Shown here piece by piece: positions 57,415-64,000 of a DNA stretch of 64,000 nt (the first letter of the stretch is position 1; every line of letters begins with the position of its first letter). The stretch is from Ampelocalamus luodianensis (lineage: Eukaryota; Streptophyta; Magnoliopsida; Poales; Poaceae): contig CM070636.1 of assembly GCA_036346255.1 (NCBI GenBank), positions 28,155,539-28,219,538 of the forward strand, read 5' to 3'. The notes under the pieces are model-generated. The model did not search any database. It saw nothing but the letters and a program-made list of their open reading frames with translations, and was not told the origin of the DNA. A program made the position numbers and the translations under genes.

Positions 57415-60400
57415 TGTAACAACCCTAAGTTAGGGTTTGTGTTTCAAATGTAAATTATGAGGAGAAATAAAAACTTTTGGTGCCTCATGAAATCATTTGA
57501 AAGTTTCTACATTTTTCCCTAGCAATTTCCATTTTCTATAATTGTATTCTAGTGAATGGAAGTCGTTGTCAACAAAATTCTTGACCTTAAACTTGTGATC
57601 ATCCTCTGCAAGTATTTTTCCTATCATATTGACCATCCTAGTTACCTCCCTGAAAAATTTCACAATTTTTAGATTTTGTTTGCTATTTCAAATGGCCAAG
57701 TCAAACCAGTTTAGAAATCTGGTCAAACCTCTGGACAGCAGCTTGTGAATTTTCTTGGGAGAAATTTAGTGCATGAAAATTCCTGGAAAAATTACACAAC
57801 GTTACTCTCTGTCCCAGTAAGCTCCCATAAAAATTTCAGAATTGTTGGAGCTCGGGAGCTATCTCTAACAATTCCCCAAACCTGCTCAGCCTTTTGAATT
57901 CAAAATCTGGAATCACTGTTCCTCGGGCTCGGACTCAACCCTGGCTCGAGTCCGACCCCGCCACTCGACTCGATCGCGCCAACTAGACCGCACCGGCCGA
58001 ACCCAATCGATATCAACCGTCCGATGTGCATCGCACGGCTCGCATCGCGCCGCTTCTCTGCTGCCGTTGCCATGTGGGCCATCCCTATCAGCATCGCCCT
58101 CGTCTTCTCCGCGTCTCACCGGAGCTCGCGGCCGCGCGTGCATGCTCTCCACGCACTCGTCGCTGCCACCTATTTCCGCGTGTCCATCTCCGGCATCGCC
58201 GGGTCTCATCTACCCACCGAGCCCATTCACTCCTCCTCTACCCCATTCGCGTGCTTTCTCCGCCCGTTTCTTGGTTTCGGCCGGAGAAGAAGCCGAGGGC
58301 AGCGCCACCACCTCACTGCCGCTTGAGCACTCCCGATTCCCCCGTGGTGTTCCATTCTCCACGCCGCTTCCATTTTGCCCATCCCGAACCCTCGGCGTCC
58401 GGTGTATCGCCGGAGCGAAGTTCGTCTTCTCCGCCTCCGGTGATCTCGGCCCGCGAGCTTTTGGCGCGCTCGTGAGTTTCTAGCTTCGACACATGGTCCC
58501 TTAGGATCGCATCGCTCATCGAAGTCTAACCGTGTCCTCACTTTGCTCTTTCGTGCATCACCGAGGCTGTGCGACCGTTTCTTCCTCGCACGCGGTGATT
58601 CGTCGCCGTAGCAATTCCGGCCACCTCGGGCCTCCATCGTCGACTCGAGCGTGGGCTTATCCTTCCTGGAGTCAAGGCGGCGGTGCGCGCTTTCGAGTCT
58701 TCGCCGCTCGTAGCGCCCGCCTCGAAGCCCCTTCTTCTTCTCCGCCTCCGGCCGTCGCGAGCTCACCTCCGGCGACCATCGGGTTCGCGTCACCGTCATC
58801 GGGTTCGCGAGATCGTTGCGAACCTCAAGGTATCACTCACTCACCCTGAGATCTTCTCGTTCGCGAGATCGGCCGCAGGCGCCGCGCCGCCCGCGGCGCT
58901 TGCCGTGAACGCCGGTGGCAATTAGTTTAGCGCTAATCTTTGCTTAGATGTGTCGACTTGTAGGCACTCTGTTAATCGCGTTTAGAAATCATTTAATCCA
59001 ACCGTTATGTTATACTCGAAGTCGCCGCCATGCGGCCTGTGTTGTCGCTATGATTGTGTAACTTCGTTAATACGCTTCCTTTGTTAGAAAGCGTAATTCT
59101 GCGTGCATGTATGTTAGATTACGTTTTTGCTAAGCGAAGACGTATTCTTAGAATACGCCGACGTCACCTTCGGTGGTCGATCGTTCTCTGGTCGCTTCAT
59201 GTGGCCATTGTCGTTGTCCGTGGCTAGCTTCATTGTCAGAGGAAAAGGATTAAATGTTTTAGTATATCGAAATAGATTTACTGTAATCGTTAATTCATTT
59301 AAACTTAGAAAGTGCATAACTAATTCAATTTTCTCCAAATCGCATGAAACCAATTCTGTTTTTTTTATTATAAATTTACTATTTACCAAAATTAGTTCAA
59401 CCATGTCTCTATTAGCAAAAATCTGTTAATTGTTTAAATGGTGTATTATGTATTTTCCTAATTAGAAAATTCATATCTCTTGCAATAATTGTCCAAATCC
59501 AAAGGAATCCAATTTTGTAAATTTTCATTTTTAGGTACTAATTGTCGATAGGTTTTAGATACTATTTCGTTCATAAAATTTTGATAAGTATTTAACTAGT
59601 GCTTTATTGTGTTTGTTAGCTTAGAAAATTACTAGAAAATTCATCACCACATTAAGTAGGTTATTTCTCTGTTTCTAAAATGTGTTAGATCATGCTTAGG
59701 TCATTGTGTAAAATTTTGGTTTGTTTTGATGTTGTTGAATGTTGAAGTGTTGTCGGTGTTATTTGTTCTATTTGTTGTTTTCTCGATCGATAGATTGCAG
59801 CGATCCAGGTGTGTTTGAGAGTGAGCCTCGCAATAGGTTGAGCCTATTGAGCAAAGAATGAGGCAAGCGGCTTGATTATGTTAATCCCAAGATTTTAAAG
59901 TTTAATATTTTGTTTCAATTGTATGTATGCATTGCTTAATTTGTGTTAAATTGATTAGTTAAATCGTGAGTGCATATCCTGTAGGTGAAATTTTGATCTC
60001 TACCAATTGAGCCTAGGTTATATCTTTGTGATTAGAGTTCGTTGGATGAGCTCTTATCACTTAGTAGATTACGAGTTCGAGTTGTTTAGCCATGCTTAGC
60101 TTCCGGTAGATTTGGACGATCATCGACTTAGTCGATGATCTTGATCACATAAATTAATATTGTTCTTATGATCCAGCTTATGCTATGTTAATTGCAAAAC
60201 TAAAACTGAAAACAAAAACGATTTAGACGCGGGCACAATGGTAAGATTAATGTGATCCGTTGGGTGTGATTGGAAAGGTGCCCGGGTCAATTAAGGACCA
60301 AACATCTTGTGAGTACCTGTTATCCAGGCATTTCGGCGTGCTAACCACACTAGAGTATATGGGACCTCTCTTGACCTACTACTCTGGCGTGTATTGACTC

Positions 60401-60662
60401 CGGGTCGCAGGAGGTCGCAGGAGGGATGGTGTTGGGAGCATGGTAGTTGTCCGAAAAGCTTTACCCCGCAAAGGTAGTTGTCTTTTCGGCTTTACCATGT
60501 AAGCGTATGGATTTCTATCCATACGAGCGGCTCGTAGTTAATACACAATATTGGAAAATAGTCTCGTAGGACTTAGTCGTGTTGCATACCTTCGGAAGTG
60601 TGCTTTGGCTTAAAGGCGGTCTGAAGTGTGGGTACAGTGGTACACCCCTGCAGGGTTAAAAA

Positions 60663-60674
60663 CTATTCGAATAG
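60663..60674. repeat. LTR palindrome CTATTCGAATAG
   Basis: Followed by CCTCGTCC. Upstream GGTACACCCCTGCAGGG mirrors the text beside the palindrome at 432. Confidence 0.85.
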
Positions 60675-61000
60675 CCTCGTCCTAGGTGATGGACACGCTT
60701 GGGTAAGCTTTTCAAGAGTTAGACTACAACCTTTTAAATTAAAACTTGCAGGGTGGTACGAACTGGGATTCAGTGCTATGTTGTGGTGACTATTGGGATA
60801 GTCACTTCTAGGTAGTTACTTGTATATATCTTTACTTCAGATTTATTTCAACAAGAAATGAATTGCAAACTTGCCTTTAAACCGTATTACATTATTGCAA
60901 ATGAAAGTTGGCTTTATGCAAATGAAACATATGGCCTCCACCAAATAAGCTCGCATGTAGCCTATGAAGCAGTGTCCGCTAGTTCACACGTCGGTCTTGC

Positions 61001-61023
61001 AGTACAAAAATAATTTTTGTACT
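61001..61023 (+). repeat. LTR hairpin, AGTACAAAAA/TTTTTGTACT
   Basis: Ten-bp perfect stem with loop TAA, followed by CACTGCTTTGC. It is about 400 bp before the LTR end. Confidence 0.85.
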
Positions 61024-61428
61024 CACTGCTTTGCTTAATGTTTTTGTTGCAGAGGAGGAAGGTGAGCCCAAGGGCCTCACTTCATGAGTTGTGCCGCGTG
61101 TTTGACGACTAGGCTTGTCGGGTCGCCGATGCCTTGTGGGTTGAAGGCACGATTGGCTTTGTTTAAAGCCATCTTATGGCACTTTGCTTCACTGTCTGCC
61201 TTGTTTATTTGTGTATCTTTTTGGCCGGTCGGCCTGGTCTGTAATAATCTCTCGTTGTTACGCTTAGTAGTGTAATGTTTGGAATGGAGTCGATGCATAA
61301 TTTGTGGTGAGGTATGTATATCGCTCGGGAAGTATACATATCTCGAGGCTCTGGTTTATTTGATTTGTGATGCTAGGGCGGTGGTTGGCTAAGCATTACA
61401 AGCCAAATAAATTAGGTCCTCACAAAGT

Positions 61429-61440
61429 TGGTATCGAGCC
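61429..61440 (+). other. Gypsy primer-binding site, damaged
   Basis: TGGTATCGAGCC, one base short of the TGGTATCAGAGC seen intact at three other elements. Confidence 0.8.
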
Positions 61441-61862
61441 ATTACGACCGTAGTAACCCAAGCATAGTCGTCCTTAGGATATTTTAGAAAAGCTTATTTT
61501 CAAATTATAAAAAGGTTTATGAAAACCTAGGCAGATTCTCAGATTTTACTCCTTACCTATCTTAGCTTTCCACTCTCATCTTACTCTAATTTGGGTTTTA
61601 AAACTTGGTTTTTCTTTCCTTTCAAAAGATAGTTACTTATCAGGTGGGATTAGTTTTGGGAGAACCATGAGAGATTAATCTAACTAAAACTTGTGGGAAT
61701 GTAAGGGTAAAATGTGTTATAAGTCTGCTAAGTGTCTAAATTTTGTCAGTTGGCTTTGTGACTTGAAGTTTTGCATTTAGTTCGTGCTGTTTTATAAACT
61801 GTTTCGGTGATTTATCGATTTCTTGCTCTCAGTTTGTCACTAACCTATGTTAGCAAAACAGG

Positions 61863-62830
61863 ATGGCCGGGAGAACGCGTGGCGGTCGTACCGGTGGTCA
61901 TGATGAGGAGCTTCCTCCCGACCATGGTCGAGGTTCTCGCCGGTCGAGCGAACCGCATGGATCGACGCGCATTTTGGAGGTTATTGCTAGGAATACCTCC
62001 ACTCGCCGGTGCCTCCGGATCCGAGGTGGCGGGCACCGCACTGCAGGGGACTTGCAGAGTTCCTCCGCACGCAGACGCCGACTTTCTCCCGCCCCGAGGA
62101 CCCTCTCGATGCGGATGATTGGTCTGCGCATGGTTGAGCGAAAGCTCAACATAGCTCGCTGCCGAGCCCAGGAGAAGGCACTCTTGGCGGCCCCACCAAC
62201 TTGAGGGCGCGGCACTCATGGTGGGAGAACTACTCGCCATGCAGCCCGCGGGCCATGTAGTCACCGGGAGGAGTTCGGATCGCTTTGTCGGGCCCACATC
62301 CCCGATGGCCTGATGAAGTGAAGAAGAAAGAATTCCTCGCGCTCAAGCAAGGGCGCAAATGCGCGACGGAGTATCTATACGAGTTTAATCACCGGCTCGT
62401 TATGCTCGGGTGAGGTGGCTCTCGATGAGGCCAAGCGGGAGAAGTTTATGGATGACTGCTCGAGGAGCCGCGGGACAAGCTATCTATTGTGGACTTCTCC
62501 GACTTCCGTGCCTTAGTGGATAAGGCCATCGCCGCCGAGCATAAGGCAAAGGCGCTGGGTGAGTCCCAAGCGCAAATGGGAGGCCCATCGACCGCCAGCC
62601 GGCCTCACTCGTCCTCGGGTGGGCGGCACTGTGGCTCGTTCTTTGCTCCCCAAAGACCGAGGCCATCGGCACAGGTCCTCGCCCACCGCGGCCGTGTTTC
62701 AGCCACGTGCGCCGCGATCCGGCAGACAGGTGGCCTCCGCAACCGGCGCCGAGGTTACTTGTTTTATTGCCACAACAAGGGCCACTACGCCAACGCTTGC
62801 CCTCGAGTCTTTGGAGCAGCCTCGCCCTAA
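61863..62830 (+). pseudogene. Gypsy gag, frameshifted
   Basis: The ATG at 61863 gives MAGRTRGGRTGGHDEELPPD, a basic gypsy Gag N-terminus. The frame is lost by about 61990. Capsid reappears at 62325-62400 (KEFLALKQGRKCATEYLYEFN, in part) and at 62489-62570 (VDFSDFRALVDKAIAAEH). A zinc knuckle FYCHNKGHYANACPRV at about 62760-62805 has its first Cys just out of frame. Multiple small indels are needed to connect these pieces. Gag packages the element RNA. Confidence 0.85.
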
Positions 62831-62872
62831 TGGAGGACGCGGGCAAGGAGTGGTCACCCACCTGACCAGAAG

Positions 62873-63409
62873 ATGATCCAGAAGACCCAGGGGGTGAGCA
62901 GCGGTCGAGTCATCCATCTTTCAGCTGAGGAGGCTCAGGAGGCGCCAGATGTCGTGATGGGTACACTTCTTGTTAATTATCGTCCTGCTGCAGTATTATT
63001 TGATTCTGGAGCATCGCATTCTTTTATTTCGAGATCATTTGCTGCTGCTAGTGGTCTTCACTGTGTTCCTTTGGGAGTTCCTTTGCTCATTCGCTCTCCG
63101 GGGTCGGAAATGAGAGCTGATTTAGAATGTCGGGATGTTCCTATTGAAGTCAAAGGAGTGGGATTCTTGGCAAATCTCATCCTGCTCAACTCAGCGAGTC
63201 TTTATGTAATTCTTGGTATGGATTGGTTGTCCCAACACATGGGACAGATCGATTGTGCCAAGAAGATGGTTTTCCTTACCAACCTTTCCGGCGAACAGGT
63301 TGGCTTTTCCCCGCAGCTACAAGGGTCACACCTTTGTGCACTTGTAGCAAAGCCAGCTTTGAAGATTCAGGAGGTTCCCACCGTTTGTGATTTTGAGGAT
63401 GTTTTCTGA
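62873..63409 (+). CDS. Gypsy aspartic protease
   Basis: A 178-codon open frame. The active site VLFDSGASHSFISRSF has the catalytic Asp at residue 44, and the second conserved block SLYVILGMDWLSQH is at 110-122, followed by IDCAKKMVFL. This is the standard retropepsin of Tekay-like gypsy elements, which cleaves the polyprotein. The first Met is internal to a longer polyprotein. The frame ends at EVPTVCDFEDVF, where the linker to reverse transcriptase begins, with an immediate TGA likely caused by a lost base. Confidence 0.9.
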   Translation: MIQKTQGVSSGRVIHLSAEEAQEAPDVVMGTLLVNYRPAAVLFDSGASHSFISRSFAAASGLHCVPLGVPLLIRSPGSEMRADLECRDVPIEVKGVGFLANLILLNSASLYVILGMDWLSQHMGQIDCAKKMVFLTNLSGEQVGFSPQLQGSHLCALVAKPALKIQEVPTVCDFEDVF

Positions 63410-64000
63410 TGATTTACAGGATGCCTCCGGTTCGTGATCTGAGTTTGTCATTGAGTTGCTTCCGTGCATCGCCCTATCTCGGCGCGTGTCGGATGCCTCC
63501 CAATGAGTTAGAAGAATTGAAGAAGCATCTTGGTGAGCTCCAAGCAAAGGGTTTCATCCGTCTAGCTCATCTCCTTGGGGTTGTCCGGTGATCTTTGTGA
63601 AGAAGAAGGACAAGACTTTGCGCATGTGTGTTGATTACCGCCCGCCAATGAGGTGACGGTGAAGAACAAATATCCTTTGCCCGCATTGATGATCTTTTCG
63701 ACCGCTTGTCCGAGCTCGTGTGTTCTCCAAGATTGATGCGAGATTGGGATATCATCAAGTCCGGATCGAGGGCTAAGGATATTCAAGACGGCTTTCACTA
63801 CTCGTTATGGCCTTTACGAGTATACCGTCATGTCTTTCGCTTAACCAATGCTCCGGCTTATTTCATGAACCTCATGAACTCGTATTCATGGAATATTTGG
63901 ATAAGTTCGTGGTGGTGTTTATTGGCGACATTCTTATCTATTCCAAGATCAAGAAGAGCATCTTGAGCATCGAAGATTGTTTTGGGCAAGTTGCGGGAGC
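63410..64000 (+). pseudogene. Gypsy reverse transcriptase, partial and frameshifted
   Basis: Pieces in successive frames are [60 protein letters not shown]-like text, and LTNAPAYFMNLMNS, then VVVFIGDILIYS. These are fingers and palm motifs of gypsy reverse transcriptase. The catalytic pair reads FIGD where the family has FIDD, so the first Asp is changed as read. At least six frame changes occur within 590 bp, several at expected CTG codons (for example 63735-63750). The domain continues past the window. Confidence 0.88.

Larger units (their letters stand above)
57415..61424 (+). mobile_element. Gypsy 5' LTR (4.0 kb)
   Basis: Starts TGTAACAACCC and ends CCTCACA just before the primer site. 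The first 0.5 kb resembles 4253-3638 on the minus strand. The GC-rich zone 57,900-58,930 gives overlapping frames on both strands with no domain. It carries the palindrome (60663) and the longest of the LTR hairpins (61001). Confidence 0.85.
57415..64000 (+). mobile_element. Ty3/gypsy (Tekay-like) element, 5' part
   Basis: A 4.0 kb LTR (57415-61424), primer site, gag, aspartic protease and the beginning of reverse transcriptase follow in gypsy order on the plus strand until the window ends. It is inserted within the gag of a minus-strand copia. Reading frames are broken in gag and reverse transcriptase but open in protease. Many breaks coincide with expected CTG/CAG codons. Confidence 0.92.

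Noticed and set aside
58000..58930. Several 100-190 codon frames on both strands
   Set aside because: GC-rich centre of the 4.0 kb gypsy LTR. Frames overlap on opposite strands and show no motif.
1..64000. A new defence or biosynthetic gene system
   Set aside because: No clustered host genes are present. All strong protein signals are retrotransposon gag, protease, integrase, reverse transcriptase and RNase H.

Overview
This is plant nuclear DNA, most likely from a grass. The evidence is wall-to-wall LTR retrotransposons with 2.4-4 kb Tekay-like Ty3/gypsy LTRs, initiator-Met-tRNA primer sites, Ty1/copia relics, a CACTA transposon with subterminal repeats, and T-rich intron-like DNA between them. 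I see no bacterial operon, CRISPR array, rRNA or tRNA gene, and no complete host gene. The species cannot be fixed from the sequence.

Layout. 1-10,301: minus-strand gypsy remains. A 3.3 kb LTR (7,021-10,301), a primer site, an extra 5' ORF, a stop-riddled gag and an aspartic protease abut the start of an LTR of another type (3,638-4,253), which is interrupted by a further LTR (1-3,637). 10,302-17,181: mostly low-copy DNA. It holds two 0.29 kb direct repeats around an unoccupied copy of a site filled elsewhere in the window, a small minus-strand gene start with a good TATA box, and duplicated exon/intron fragments. 17,187-26,326: a young, complete non-coding LTR element (LARD1) with target duplication CCAAC. 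26,626-43,598: two tandem copies of an ~8.5 kb block. Each copy holds old host sequence, a gutted copia element (target duplication TAACA) carrying two oppositely oriented gypsy LTRs, then the left end of a CACTA element (target duplication AGC). 43,191-52,152: a second LARD (LARD2) inserted in the CACTA element, whose right end is at 52,631. 53,541-57,414: a minus-strand Ty1/copia element with most of pol readable. 57,415-64,000: a plus-strand gypsy element inserted in that copia gag, with a 4.0 kb LTR, gag, protease and the start of reverse transcriptase before the window ends.

Order of events. The unoccupied paralogue at 10,988-11,272 lets the insertions be peeled apart: copia, then CACTA and the gypsy LTRs, then LARD2 into CACTA, then the tandem duplication, whose junction at about 35,137 cuts the LARD2 5' LTR.

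Main observations. (1) LTRs of five families carry a hairpin at the same place, 370-540 bp before the LTR end. Its stem sequence changes between families while pairing is kept, and it is followed by a CTCA..CTTGC-like run. (2) Four LTR families share the palindrome CTATTCGAATAG. (3) Differences between near-identical copies fall mostly at CAG/CTG, and many frameshifts sit at such sites. This looks like a consensus artefact at CHG-methylated cytosines, so broken frames should be read with caution. The window shows no new gene system; its interest is in LTR structure and nesting history.
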